A DNA stretch of 64,000 nucleotides from Colius striatus (taxonomy: Eukaryota > Chordata > Aves > Coliiformes > Coliidae). Within the stretch, counting starts at the first letter, position 1. Each line of letters opens with the position of its first letter. The notes below the pieces were generated by a model. It did no database searches. It had not been told where the DNA came from and saw nothing but the letters and a program-made list of their open reading frames with translations. A program made the position numbers and the translations under genes. Positions 24,883-38,028 of the stretch are shown here, in pieces. The stretch covers positions 21,770,850-21,834,849 of the forward strand of contig NC_084773.1 in NCBI RefSeq assembly GCF_028858725.1, read 5' to 3'.

Positions 24883-26650
24883 GCGGGGAGCGGCTCCAAG
24901 GGCAGCCACAGCGAGCTGGAGAGGGGAAGGTTACACTTAGAGCCTGGCTGTTCACCTGCAAGCGACCCGCTGCTCCCTTGCATCCCGTACGGCTTGCAGG
25001 AGAACATTTCCCTGGGGAGGGCGCGAAGGAAGCTCGTTGAGCTGTGGGTGGGAGGTCTGCAGCACGTCTGACCACGAGGGACTGAAAAGGGGACTCTGTG
25101 TTGTGCTGGGCTTTTTATAAAGTCTCTCCAGTCTTCTGGTGACTAAGGCCTTGCAGTAGTCTTTTGGAAATAACGCATCTCAAAAGTAAGTTGTGGCTAC
25201 CAAGCCTGCAGCCATGGCGCAGGCTGGGGATTGTTCCTCTTGTTTGGAATCCGTGCTGGAAGTCGCCTGACAGGCTGGTGAGGGCTGTGCTAAAGCATTG
25301 GGTTTGGAGGCTTTGATTAACCCAGGTGATTGCTTTCCAAAAGCAGACTATATAACGTTTCAGCAACATGTAGCTGTAGCTTCTTCCTCGGTGTACAGTG
25401 AGTTGACAGCCGGTGACTGCTGTAACCTGTGGGGTGGGAAGGGTGCAGCTCTGCCCCGGGGCAGCTGCCTGGCTCAGCCCATCTGCGCTTCAGCCCTGGA
25501 ACTGGAATGCCAAAGCTGGCAGGTCCCAGCCCCCACAGCCTCCTGCTTGCCTCCCACTGCTGGCTCTTGCAGGCCAGCCTGTTTCCACAGAGCATCATTG
25601 TGTTCCCAGCACACTGCAGGTCGTTAAGTGTTAGAGCAGGAGCCTTGATTTCGACTGGGTTTGACCAGGAATTTTATGTCTTGGGGAGGAGTGTGTCTGA
25701 AATGCTGCAGTGCCAGTTTTCCCTGTAATATGTCAATGATCTCCTCCAAGTACCAGGGAGCCAGACTTCAGCCTGGGCTCTGCCCTGTGCCTCATCCCAC
25801 AGCTCTCCTGTCCCTCAGGGAGGTGCCCATCGCCCTTTGGACCTGGTAGGGGTGACACCACCCTGGGATCTGGGTCTCTGCAGATAGTGTTTGGTCCCTA
25901 CATCAGGAAATGCTTCCTATAGTCACTGAAAATACCAGATAGTCTGGGCTTGGTCTTTTTCCTGATACTAAATGTCTATGTTACTTGCCAGAGAACTGGA
26001 ATACGTTTTGCAGAGGTGAGTGAGCAAAGAGTTTGCTTGCTGCTCTTTCTGCTACAGAAGCCGCTGGTTTCTCTTTAAAGCACGCTCCATGCTGTGGATG
26101 TTTGCTTGCTTAGGATAAAACAACCTGCAGCTGAGAGTTAGGGGAGTCTGTAGGGGCTGCAGGGTCAGAACGAGCAGCTGCTGCCCAGGCTGTGCCATGG
26201 GCTTGGCGAGGAGAGGAGAGCCCAGTCCATCCCTGTCCAAGTAGGTGAGACTGATGCAAAGACACGCTGAGTGGGGTGTGAGTGCCTGCTGTGCCTTGCC
26301 TAGCCCCATGCTGCTGTGCTTGGCACTCCTGGAAGCACTGGGGTGTTCATAGTGACTGAAATGCTGCTGCTGCAGCCGGGCAGGAGAGTCCCGAGGGGCT
26401 GTGGCAGCTGGGGGGCAGGGGAGGTGGCTGAGCAGGTACCTCTGTGCTCGGGTCCTTTGTCTATCTCAGGTTAGTCAAGGGCTGTGCTGAGTGCCTGGGG
26501 GTGTTGCATCTGGAAACTTGGATTCTGCAACCCAGAGAGGATGTGTAGGCCTGGAGTTCTGCTAGGAATGCTAAAGCTCCCTTGGATGCAGGCACTGCGG
26601 TTGTAAGTGAAGTGGGAATGAAAAATAAAGCCCTGTGCTTAGCTCTACTG
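24883..26650 (+). other. LMCD1: Probable LMCD1 3' untranslated region
   Basis: This is the sequence between the LMCD1 stop and the first AATAAA found downstream. I see no coding exon in it; the open frames here are short and not recognised. The end is inferred from the polyadenylation signal only. Earlier ends using a weaker signal are possible. Confidence 0.45.
26624..26629 (+). terminator. Candidate LMCD1 polyadenylation signal AATAAA
   Basis: The canonical hexamer lies about 1.74 kb after the LMCD1 stop. It is the first exact AATAAA I found on the + strand in that interval. Cleavage would be expected 10-30 bases further on. Confidence 0.45.
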
Positions 26651-29600
26651 CCTCCTCTTCATTTTGTTACAAGGGAACTGTCTTTACATCTTTGTACATA
26701 GGTTTTTCAAGACACAGCCTTGCAGTCAGGGTAAGCAGTGACAGGAGCAGTGGGAATGGCCCATGGAATGCTGGTTCAGCACAGGCATTCACATCCCCAT
26801 GGCATTCCCAGAGGGAAAGTCCATGTCCACCCCATCCCTATTCCAGAGCTGCTTCCCCCTGCAGCCCCTCCCCAGCTGAGCCCAGCCAGGGGCTTGGGGA
26901 GCCTGGGGGTCCCTGAGGGTTGTACCCTCAGCAGTGACACTGTTGAGCCTCACAAACACAGTGACAATTTCCCCCCTTTTTTGAGTGTTTGTCCCCAAGT
27001 AAGCTAGTTTGAGTTGCCTGGTAGGCACCAGGGCCAGAAGAGAACAAGGGTGGGTGGCTTGGGCATGTCCCCAGGATGGGCAACGCTCGTCTGGGCCTCA
27101 AAGTATGTTGCTAGCCCATCAGGATGGGGAGCCTCATCCCGTGCCTCTGTGCACAGAGGGGTGAGGTTGCTCCCAGCTCCTTATGGTTGGCCTATTTGTT
27201 GCATCTGTTGGACAGCACCTACATATTAGCCCTTTAGAGGGGGTGTTTCCAGCGGACCACCCCCTCTTCTTGCAGGGTCCTCTGCTTGGAGAAATGTGTG
27301 GGTACATGTGTTAAAAATACCATAGTAGAGACTGAAAGGGAGATGGTGGAGAAGAGGTGGTTCTTGTTTTCTCTGCTGCAGAAGAATGTGTGTGGAATTC
27401 CCTGCAGTTAAATAGCTTAACCAAATCCTGTGCCTCTCAAGTGGCAGGAGCACGAGTGTGAAATGAGTGCACCCAGCAGCTCAAAACACACGTGAATCTT
27501 CAGTGTCGGTATTAAAGCTGATGTTCAGTGTGAGCACGAGGCCCCAGGTGAAGGCATTGTGCTGTGGTTTGCTCTGGTTTCTTATCTGGAACAACAGAGG
27601 CTGCTGCTGCTGCCTTCTGTAGGCTGTGAGCTCTGGTTTCCAAGCATGTTGGATTCAGAGGGGTTACACTGGCCTGGCTCACAGGGAGCCGTCAGTGACC
27701 AAGTGCCACGATGGGATGGGCACTCAGCACCCTGCCCAGGACCAGCCAGCCTGGGGGGACAGTGCCACAGGGACCATCACAGTTCCTGTGCTGCCAATAC
27801 ATGAATTTCAGTGCTGCTGCTGGGAAACCTCCCTGGATGTGGGTGCTGCTCGTGCCAAACGCTGCCTGGAGAGTGCTCCTGCAGTCCGTGGGAGCTGAAT
27901 GGGTGAGCTGAGCTCCTCTCCCAGGGGTTAATGTTAATCTGGCTTTTCCAGGGATAAATTGTCTAACACTCAATTTAGCACCACATCTGTCAGTAACAGA
28001 TTAGCAGTGTCTTCACTTGTGAATCTGCAAAGGACAAACCTCTCAGTTTCCTCCTGTTGATGGCCAAAGATGGCAAGTGTGAGGACTTTGTGCCTCCTGC
28101 GTGAACATGCAGCTCCAGTTTAAACTCCAATGTTCCATGTACCTGTTCTCCTAAATATGACTGACAGAACACCAAAACATTCCTAGAATTCTGAGTGAAC
28201 TCTTTGTGCATACAAGCCTCCAGCTCTTGCACCAGTTCCCCATCCCTTCTCAGGGCAGGCACGCAGCCCAGGGGAAGAGCAGGAGCAGGGAGCTGCAGTG
28301 GGGCAAGGGGAGCTGCAGTGGGGTGAGGGCACCTGTGAGGAGGAGGGAAGGATGAAGGTCAGGGATGCTGCTGGTATTCACAGGCCAGAGCACACCACTG
28401 TCCCCACGGCCCAGACTCTGCCTTGTGTTGGTGAAACAGGCTGTGGCAGAGCCCAAGCAAGAGCTGGAGGCAGCAGAGTGGGGGCTGAGGGGCCATTAAT
28501 AACACCACACTCAGCCAGAGCTACTGTTTAACTGGCTGAGGGAGTGCAGTTACCCCCAGCACCTCCTCGAGAGGGTCTAAGAGAGGGAGCACTCTTAAAG
28601 TAAACTGATGGAGAAGTGACTGTTGGAGGGTAGTGGCTGTGGCAGGCAGGGTGCGGGGCTGGAGCCCTGGTCTGGCACACACCAGCAGCTGAGGGGTGAG
28701 CCCCAGCCCGTTCCAGGGGCTGCGCAGGGCACGGTGGGTCCATTGCCTGCAGCCCCTGCCAGGGGCAGGGAGAGGGAGGGCAGAGAGAAAATCGCCCTTG
28801 GCTGGGCAGAAACCACAGCTCAGCCTGAGCTTTGCAAGCTGAGGCTTTTCAGAGCTCAACTGATGGGAATCTGCAAATATTTGCAGGGCTGTGGCAGCTG
28901 TGGTCCCTCTTTGAAAAGAGAAGTATTTGAGGAAGAAAAAGGGACTGTCTGTTTGTGATTTGGGAGAGGTTTGCCCGTGAAAGGCAGAGGCTGTTTAAGG
29001 ACAGCAGCTCTGGTCAGGTCACCTTTCTCCTCCCAGGTGTCCCATGGCCATCGCCTCTCCCTGCCACACATCCCCTGGGAGCAGAGCAGGAGCTGGCCCT
29101 GGCTGCACTGAGGTTCCTGTGCCCTGCCCTGCACATGAGCATGGGGAGGCTTCGCTGCTGAGCTGGGGAGAAAACCAGGCAAGAAGTGAGCAGTGGCTGG
29201 AGCAGGGCAGCGTTCTCCCTTACAGCATATTGCAAGAAAAAACCCGTGTGCTCAGGTACTTCTGCAATGAATTGACTCAGCCCTGGCCTGTTGCAGTGGA
29301 AGGGATTCATGTTATTTACCTCAGTGGTAACAAACAGCTGTAGAAAAGTTGTTCATCTGGAGTATAACTCAGTAAGAATCTGACACCTGGGTGGAAGACA
29401 ATTGCCTTAAACAGAAACTTTTAAGGAGTTTTATTAGTGCAGTCAGTCTTCAAGAGAATGTGGTTTCAGACACCTATAACTAGTAAAGCTCAGGATCCAG
29501 CAGCTTCAGGTGAGGAAAATGTAAACCAAAGGCAGACTGAGGTGGCTATATAAACACTACAATAAAAGTTGCTTAAAAGCTCCAGAGAGAGAAATTTAGA

Positions 29601-30284
29601 GGAGAAAAAAACAAGTATTCATGAAGTGCTGGTTTGTTTCAGTGGAAACACCCTTCCAGGGACTTGCAACAGCTGCTGCTTTAGGACTGAGCTAAATACA
29701 GTTCATATGTGTTATGCTGTAAAAAAGGAGGTTAACTGTGCATGTATAAATCTAATTTGAGCTTTTACTTATTTTTTAAGTCAACTTCTTCAGCCACAAA
29801 AGTGAGGGTCTGCACAATGAGGTTTCTGTGCAGCATTGCCCCCTCCCAGGAGCAGGCACCGTGCAGGGATCCCTCACTGCCACCCCCTGAGCCACAGAAT
29901 CACAGAAGTCCAGGATCCAGGACTCTCAGTCCACTCAGTCCAAGTCCCAGCTCTGCCTCAGACTGCTGGGAACACAAAACTGCAGGCAGCCAGGTGCTTG
30001 TTTGTCAGCAAAGAGCCTTCTGAACACATCATGATGGATTCTGATCACATCACCACCTGTACTTGTTTAAGCAACTTCCAGGTGTCAATTCAAGCCACTC
30101 TGCAGACAGGTGTCTGCTTTTAATGCTTTGGGGTTTAAATTGTGCCAATTGCCAATGTCTTTCACTGCTCCACTCCCTTGGCAAGGAGAGTTCTCCAGTT
30201 GCTTTGCCCATGGGATCACCTGGGTGCCTCGTGCCCACCCTTCCAGGGGAGGCTCAAGGCAAGGAGCCTGTGTCGGTGAGAGGT
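26651..30284. other. Intergenic sequence, no gene recognised
   Basis: Only short, unrecognised open frames are present on either strand. There are several AT-rich patches (for example 29.3-29.8 kb). Nothing specific could be assigned. Confidence 0.5.
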
Positions 30285-30727
30285 GTGGGAAGGTGAATTG
30301 GGTGAAGCTGGGGAAGGGGCTGGAGCACAAGGGTGCTGGGGAGCAGCTGAGGGCCCTGGGGGTGTTCAGCCTAGAGAAGAGGCGGCTGAGGGGAGACAGG
30401 AGCACTCTGCAACTCCCTGACAGGAGGCTGCAGGGAGGTGGGGGTGAGTCTCCCAAGTAATGAGGGATGGGACAAGAGTGAATGGCTTTAAGTTGCCCCA
30501 GGAGAGGTTTAAATTGGTGATGAGGAAGAATTTTTTTCCCTGGAAGGGTTGCCAGCCCCTGTGCCAGGCTGCCCAGGGAGCTGGGGAGTGCCCAGCCCTG
30601 GAGGGATCCCAAAGCCGTGGAGCTGAGGTGCTGAGGGCCGGGGGTTAGGGGTGGGCTGGGCAGGGTGAGGCTTGGACTCCATCAGTTTAAAGGGCTTTAA
30701 CAACCAAATGATTCTGTGATTCTGTAA
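30285..30727 (+). mobile_element. CR1 retroposon, longer 3' fragment
   Basis: Diagnostic CR1 pieces in order are GGAAGGGGCTGGAGCACAAG, GAGGGCCCTGGGGGTGTTC, AGCCTAGAGAAGAGGCGGCT, GGTTTAAATTGGTGATGAGG, CCAGGCTGCCCAGGGAGCTG and terminal ATTCTGTGATTCTGT. It is about 440 bp, + orientation, in the intergenic region. The 5' border is approximate. Confidence 0.9.
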
Positions 30728-33700
30728 AACCTCCACAGTGGGAGCCTGGACCTGCAGGTCCCAAACGCTACAGGCACGCTCGGTCCTCAGGAGCTCCAGC
30801 TGCCCACGCTCCACCTCCATCACCTCCCAGAGGGGCAAAAACACTTCCATGAAGCAGTTTCTGTCCCAGTGCAACTTCAGCAGGCAAGCTGCAGCACAGC
30901 AGGGGTAAGAAAGCACGCACAGCGGGCCTGGTTGTTTTTTGCTGGGTGACTCATGTGCCTTTGCAGCAGCCCGTTGCCCTGCCCCTGAGCCCTGTGGCAG
31001 CCAGCCCAGGCCCAGCAGCGCTGCCCGTGGCTCTGAGGCGGTGGCACTGCGCACGTCTCATTATGGCCTTAGCAAATCCCTCCAGAGCCCCACAGCGGTG
31101 CTGGAGCATGGAAACTGTCACAGGCACACATTCTCCCTGCACGTGAAACGCTGAACCAGACACAGACCAGTGGATAAAGGTCTCTTTTATAAAAAGAAGC
31201 CTACGAATGCTTTGCCAGGGCCTTCCCTGGAGACTGCCTGCATAAATTTCCTTAGATTGACATGGCTTGAAAGGCAACAGTTTCAGTGAAATGAGACTCC
31301 AAAGCTGTTCAACTGGAAGGCACCAGCCTTCTGCTTCTGCAGCTCTGAATTTGCTCAGGAAGGAAAGCTCATTTTTCAAACCCAGGGAAAACTTGTTGCA
31401 GCAATATTTCTTCTCTGGTGCTGTTGCAGGGACTGAGCAATAGCATGCTCCAGGAATCCAGAATCATGGCAACAGGTCACCTTTATTTAGCTGCCCTTGA
31501 TGAACCAACCGCCTAATGTTGATGGGTTTTCATAAACCCTCTGGGTTTGGGATGGACCTTCCTGTGGCTGGAAGAGAGTGGAGTCAACAACAAGCAGCTT
31601 CAGTCATGCCGGTGTGCCGGGGCAGAGGAGGGATGCTGGCGCACAGACAATGAAAGGGAGCGGTGATCTCTCTGCAAACACCCCCCAGCAGCTCATAAAC
31701 ACGAGTAAGTACAGTGGTTTCTGTGTTTGTGCTAGAGCTGTGCTTTAATGAAGTCGCCTCATAGTCCCAAGTTGCTGCGTTGCAGAACTGCTGCGTGTGT
31801 TGGTCTCCTTCCCCTGCAGCCTCGGCACCGTGGCACCTGTGCTAACGAAACACCTCTCAAACCACGTGATGAGCAGCCAAAGGGAAGACAAGCAGTGGCA
31901 GGGCAGGGTGGAAAACCCATCCTAAGCAAGGAGCGTTGCAGTCGGAGCAGCCGGGCTGGCAGACCCCGTGCTGGCGAGCGGGTGATGGGGCAGTGCCCGG
32001 CGCGGGCACGGCGGCTGCTGCAGGGGATCAGCTGCAGGATGGACACCTGCCCGCAGGGTCCTGGCTGCTCCCCAGTGTCTTAGTGCCTGAGGGGCAGTGT
32101 CTCCCCCCAGCAGTGTGGGGAAGCCCTCCAGCCCCTCTCCCCCAGCCCAGCAGTCGGTAGCACAGGAGGGGCCGCAATTTTGGATTGCGTTTGCCTTGTG
32201 GAGTTGGACCATGGTCAGGAACTTGCCCAGAGCTGGTTTGTCTTGGACATGACATAAGGTGTCTGCATGGCCTTACATGGCCATGTCTCTGGAGGCACAG
32301 CTTCCTATTTGGGGGGCAAAAGCCCAGCAGAGCCCTCACCGTGCTTCCTGCTGCCTTGTGCACATGCCACAACCCAAAATGAGACGGTTTGTTCCCCAGC
32401 CTTTAATTCAGCAGTGCTTCCTCCTGAGGCAGAGGCCAGCAAGCAGATGGCTGCTGTACAAGCCATCAGGAGGAACACAGCCTTGCTGTTCTCGGGTTGC
32501 TTTTTCCATGGGTGTTTCCACCTCTGTGATGCCAAACCACACGTCCCAGGCAGCCAGCGGGCCCAGGCAGGCTGAGGCAGCTCGGGGAAGGGGACAGCGT
32601 GCCCTGCTGCAGCCGTGCAGCTCATCCTTTGCCCAGTGATGGGAGAGGCAGGAGAGCCTGGAAGTGCTGGAAGGCAAGAGTCTGCCAGGAAGAATAGCAC
32701 TTCCCAAGCAGCATTAGGGAGAGAACCTTCCCAAGTGGTCTACCTGAACCAAAGTGGCTCTGAGTCTGTTTGTGTTCCTGTGACACAGCGTAAAGGCAAA
32801 AGCGTGCACATGCCTCGAGTGCCTGCAGGGTCAGCCAGCAGCTCTTCACATTTGGTGTTTAAGTAACTGACTTTAATCTTACCTCAATGATAGAGTCAAA
32901 ACAAACATGACACCAGCAGGACCTGATGCCCTTGAGGCTGGTCAGTGGGTGGATCTGGTGTGTTCACCTCTCTCATCACAGTGTTCATCCCATGGTAACA
33001 CTGTCTGTGCATGTCTGACAGTCTCTAAGCCCAGGTCTATGCTTCCCCTTGGTGCCCTTGGGCTGTGAGAAAATCCTCCTGTTCTCCCCCCAGACTCAGG
33101 CCAGGCTTCCTCTCTCTGGGCGAACGAGGGAGTTCAGCCCATTTCACACAGGCCAATACACCATGCTGTCACTTTCAGCTCTGTCCATGGTGTGCTGATG
33201 TGGGAAATGAAAGGTTCAGTTGCAAAGGTTAAGAGTTGGTGGTTAAAAGCTGTGCACTTGGTGCCAGGGAGCACTGCCTGAGGACCCACTGCACCCCTTG
33301 AATATTCAGAGCACAGCTCCCAGCAACCCCGGGCTCCTCCTTCATCGTGGACAGAAACAAAAAGTGAAAGTTGCAGAGTTATGTTCCTAATATTTTGGCT
33401 GATCAGCTTAATTGTTTCTCTCCACAGCCCAGCAGGAGGGTTTGGTTTAAACAGCGAGTGCCAGTGTCAAGCCCTGAGCCCTGTGCTGCTGGAGGAGCGG
33501 GAGGGATCCCGGGCAGCAGCTCACAGGTTGGCAAGGGCTGGGCTGCAGCCAGGGCATTAATCTAAACTGAGAAACACTGGTGATATTTTAACCCAGTCCA
33601 AATATCAGCAGTGCCCACAGGATGTGGAGGTGTTACGGTGACCTATCCCCATCTCCCAGCGCCAGATGTTAGATCTCTGAGACACCTCTTTAAAAGCAGA

Positions 33701-34858
33701 GCTTGGCCACAGACCATCTAAAAGACTGGAAGCAAGCAGGAGGAAAAGCCCTTGTGACACTGGGTGCCCTTCCAAGACCTCACCTGTTTCTGAGGCTGTA
33801 TGAAACCCCTTCCATCTGCTGTCCTCTGGCTCTGGGAGGGGACGAGCTCAGCCCTGGCCGTGGGGCAGGGCTCAGGACCTGTCCTTGCTTCAGCCTCCCA
33901 CCACGATGCTTCTTCAGAGCCACACTAGAAGTATTTCCCATTGTTCCAGATTTGCAGGTGAAGTTGGCATTTTTTTCTAACAGAGACCCTTGCTGTTGGC
34001 AGCTCATACAGCTGTGGATTTGTGGCACAGAGACATTTACCCACTTTCACGGGACTTTTCAGGGGATGAAGGACTCCAGCAGAGTTTGTGGCTCTGCCAA
34101 CACCTGATTGCAGGGAGGCTGGTGCCAGGGCTGCAGCGTGGCCCTGGGAAGTCCCTGGCTCTGAGGGCTCTCTGGCAGCCCCTGGAGCCCAGCAGCACTG
34201 TGCAGCCCTCTGTCCTGAGGCAGGCAGCCTGGGGTTAAAGCCCCTGCTGCCAGAGGCTGGGTCTGGGCCACTACCCACAGAGCTGAGCCACAGCTGGGCT
34301 GACTGGCTCCCAGCACAAGTCTGCATTATCAAATACAGCTGGGGGAATAGCTGGTAGGGGGAATCCAAAGTTTGAGTTCAGTTTTTGGAAGCACCACCAT
34401 TCCCTACCTGCTCCTTGGCCAGGTCTCCAGCCCCTGCTGCTCCTCACCCCTCCTGAGCCACACACAGGTTGGCCCTGTGTGCCCTGCCAGGGATGCACTC
34501 ACTGGGGCACAACAGCCAAACAAAGAGCCCTTGGACTTTTCCATACAAACAAACTGAAAAAGCTACAAATACACTTCAGGACTTTTTTTTCCCCCCAAAA
34601 AAGGGCAAAAGTTTAGACAAATCAGATCCTAGTGTTTATGGTTGAAAGCAACCAGCAAGGAAGCTGCTGCTTCTGCTTGTTGTTTGGAATAGACAAGAAT
34701 TTACTTGACTGTTGGGCACAAAATTGAAACCATAAAAGTTCAACAAATATCCATGCTTTCCACAGCCATGGCAAATGCCACCAACACCCAGCTGCCAGCC
34801 AGGAGCATCCTCAGCACCCGCCTGTCCTGTCCCGGCGTGAGCAGCACCAGTGGCCCAG

Positions 34859-34925
34859 GTTTGGTCTGCTTTGCTTTGCTTTGGTCTGCTTTGCTTTGGT
34901 CTGCTTTGCTTTGCTTTGGTTTACT
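34859..34925. repeat. CTTTG microsatellite
   Basis: An imperfect array of the pentamer CTTTG (TTTGC in other phase), interrupted at intervals by GTCTG, about 67 bases long. Confidence 0.9.
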
Positions 34926-36599
34926 TTCTCCAGAAATCCTGTGCTTTCTCTCTCAAGCCCTATGGGCAGTTGGAATGTCACTGGCCCCTCTGAGGCTGCA
35001 GCTTACTCTTCAGTCTTCCAGAGGAAACCTTTCTTTCCTGTTATATGAATTTGTTTCACCTCAGCACAGCATTTAGCTTTTGCATCAGATTGCTGGTTGT
35101 GCCATCCCAGTCCATAGTCCCTCAGGTGACTTATGTCTACCCTTTGAAAGAGCATGGAAGTACTTTTCTTTGCCAATCTCATTGGGTTTCCCCTGTGGAA
35201 ACTCACTGCAGGCAGCTGAGGAGCAGCAGGGGACACCTGGCCCACTCTGCCTGGAGCAGAGAATTTTGGCAGCAGTTTTTAGAGGCCAATTAAGAAAGAG
35301 TCAGGGCTGTTGCAAGCACAGGCCCTGGAGAGGTGAAGACTCTGGTCCATGTTTTTCATGGCAAAGCACAGATGATTCAGAATAGCTATTTACAACACCA
35401 GCAAGTCTGCCCCAAGAGCTTTCAGCAAAAGAAAGCCAGGTTACTCAAGGGTTTTCCTACAAATGCTGTTGCCTGAGGGGGAAAAGTCTTTTTTAAAAAT
35501 CAGGACAAATTCTGAGATGTGTGTGGCTCCTGCAAAGCTCTAAAGTGAAGCTTCAACCAGCTTTGATGGAAGCGTTGTGTCAGGATAAATAAGCCTTCCC
35601 TGAAGAAGCTGTTCTTCATGGTCTCTAGTCACTAAAGATGGGACTGAGCAAGGCTGCCATGAAAGTGAGACAAGCTTCACAAGAAGCTTGCCATCAGAAT
35701 TAAGTTCTCACATCACCTTTGGTTCTTGATTTCATTTGGTTTGAGAAAAAACTCCAGGCAGAGGTGAATCAGGGTCTGGAAAATGATACAGTTCTGGCTT
35801 GGAAAGGGGTGGGTTTATGGATTTCAAAGGTGGGGTCTGTCTGCCCTGGGATGTCCAGATCAGGCTCTCCATGCTGCACCAGGCTCCAGCCATGGGCCAG
35901 GCACTGCTGCAGGCTGGGGGCTGCCTGCTGAGGGCTGCTGGCCATGCTCAGTGCACCTGGATGCTGTTGTCTGCCTGTGAATTGAAAACAAATGGAGGCA
36001 AAGAGACAGGAGCTGCGGTTGCTGGATGCCCTTGTGCCCTCTCTGGCCAGGCAGACACAGCACCCTGGGTGCTGCCTGCTGGGAAGGAGCCAGCACAGAC
36101 CTGGCAAGGGAGAGAACCAGCAGAAGACCCCTGTGAGAATAAACCACTGACAGCCGTCTCCGTGTCCCTGTGCTGCACTGAACTGCAGGTGGGTGCCAAA
36201 TCCCAGGTAGCTTTGAAGTATGGGGTGTAAAGCGACATGTGGGAGCCCAAACAACAGCTCTCTGTGAGAGATCCTGGTTCTGGGAAAACAGATACCAAAC
36301 AGTTAAACATTGCAGCTGAAACACTTCCATTAACTGCAGCCATCGTGTTTTGTCTTGGAGCCTCCCTGGATCCCAAAATGAACTTCAGTTTATTTCCTAT
36401 GTTCTTAGAGCCTGAGCCAATTAATGTATTTTCTTGTCCTTAAAAATGTTCTCTTTTATGATGGTGAGCCCTGTAACCAATCCCTGTAACCAGCTCACAC
36501 TAATTCTGGTCCCAAGAACGATGCAAAAACAGAGAGTGAGAGCCATTTGCTCGTCTGGGAGAGCAAGGAGCTCCACACACACTCTCACAACCTCTTTTG

Positions 36600-36860
36600 A
36601 GCTGCTGCCCAATTACTAATTGCTTTTCTATTGCAAGGGCAGCCCCGAAGGAGCAAAAATAGCAGAGAGCAAAAGATACAATCACTTCTCTGCTAGTCTG
36701 TGCTTTGACAATGATAAGGCTGTACAGGCTCCCAGCCACAGCTCAGGCAAATAAACATGTCATCTGTCTGGGGAAAGGGAATAACGCGGCCCAGGGTGAA
36801 AAATAAGGGGGAGAAAAAAGGCCTGATAATGCTGCAGTTCAGCCAGTTACAGAATGTGCC
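36600..36860. promoter_or_regulatory. Candidate intergenic regulatory block
   Basis: Contains ATTACTAATTGC, a GATA-like AATGATAAGG, CAAATAAACATG (forkhead-like) and GGCCTGATAATGC within about 260 bases that lack coding potential. The cluster of binding-site-like words is suggestive only; conservation was not tested. Confidence 0.2.
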
Positions 36861-37886
36861 TGAATAGTGTGTTCCTTGGTCTCTCTGCTGCTTCCCTCTG
36901 CCTCAGCAAGCGTGGGGAGAAGGCTCCATGATCTTCAAGGTTTCCTGTGCCGACCCTTGCATTCACTCATAAGGGCTTTTTCCTTCCCTTCCTGCGTGGG
37001 AGAGGTATTTCCTTGCTTTTCAGAAGGCATAGATAGCTGATGTCTTCACCAGCTGAGCTCTTCCACGTCAAAAATAGCTGCAGGAGTCAAGGGGACTCCA
37101 ACACCCACAGCTACCAAAGGGATTACAGCCACTCTTGCTGCTGCTTCATGAGTGCAGCCTCGAACTGGGGATTGCTCATGCTTTTTCCACTCTCCAGGTT
37201 CTCATCATGAATAGTCAGGGCAACTTACACTGCCAAACGTGTGGGGTCCTGTTCGTGCTCTGGTGCAGGACATGGAGGGGGCCCTGGAGGAACACCCCCT
37301 GCACCAGCCCTGCATCAGCTCCCTCATCCCCTCCTGAAAGCTGACCCCAAGGCTACCTGGGTCCCTTTCCCCCAGGACACCTCCCTGAGCCAATTCATCA
37401 CCCAGAGCAGCTACGTGGCACAGGGAAAAAACCAAGGGTTTCCTGAGGTGGGAATGAAGGAGCATCCATGAGGGATGGGCACTGTCCCCCCATGGCCCCA
37501 GCTGCCCAGCCCAAACAGCCCTCAGCCCTTTTATTGCCAGAAATACCAGCAGCACAGCCTGACAAAACTATTTCTTGTAAAAAAAAAAGGCTCAGATTAA
37601 TCCTTAAATGTGGCAAAATGACTTGGTTTGTCTGTTAGGAGCCATTAATATGCAAGTATTGTTTTGTTTGGGTTCCTGCAATCAGGAAATATCCCTAACC
37701 CAGAAATATCCCACTTCATCTGATTTTTCAGAATTACTCTTCTTTTAGTTTCTAATTAGCTCTTGGCACAGGACTTTTGGGGCTTTTTACAGTGAGGTTT
37801 CAGGCAAAAGGAGATTTATAGAGTTAGGCTGTGAATTTCTGACATGGCAAGAGGAAAGTTCCAGAGCAGGGAAATGGAGCCTGTTC

Positions 37887-38028
37887 TCCCACCCCATCCC
37901 ACCCCACCCCACCCCACCCCATCCCATCTACTCCATCCCATCTCATCCCATCCCATCCACCCCACCCCATCTCATCCCACCCCATCTACCCCCTCCCATC
38001 TCATTCCACCTCATCCCACCCCACCCAG
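37887..38028. repeat. C-rich pentanucleotide tract (CCCAY family)
   Basis: About 140 bases made almost wholly of CCCAC, CCCAT and CTCAT variants, for example CACCCCACCCCACCCC. The - strand is correspondingly G-rich with frequent GGG and GGGG runs, so it may form quadruplex structures. No CRISPR-like repeat/spacer order is present. Confidence 0.9.

Noticed and set aside
29893..29945. Possible CR1 start (CACAGAATCACAGAAG)
   Set aside because: The opening words resemble a reversed CR1 end, but the following sequence does not continue with CR1 motifs, so it was not listed as an element.
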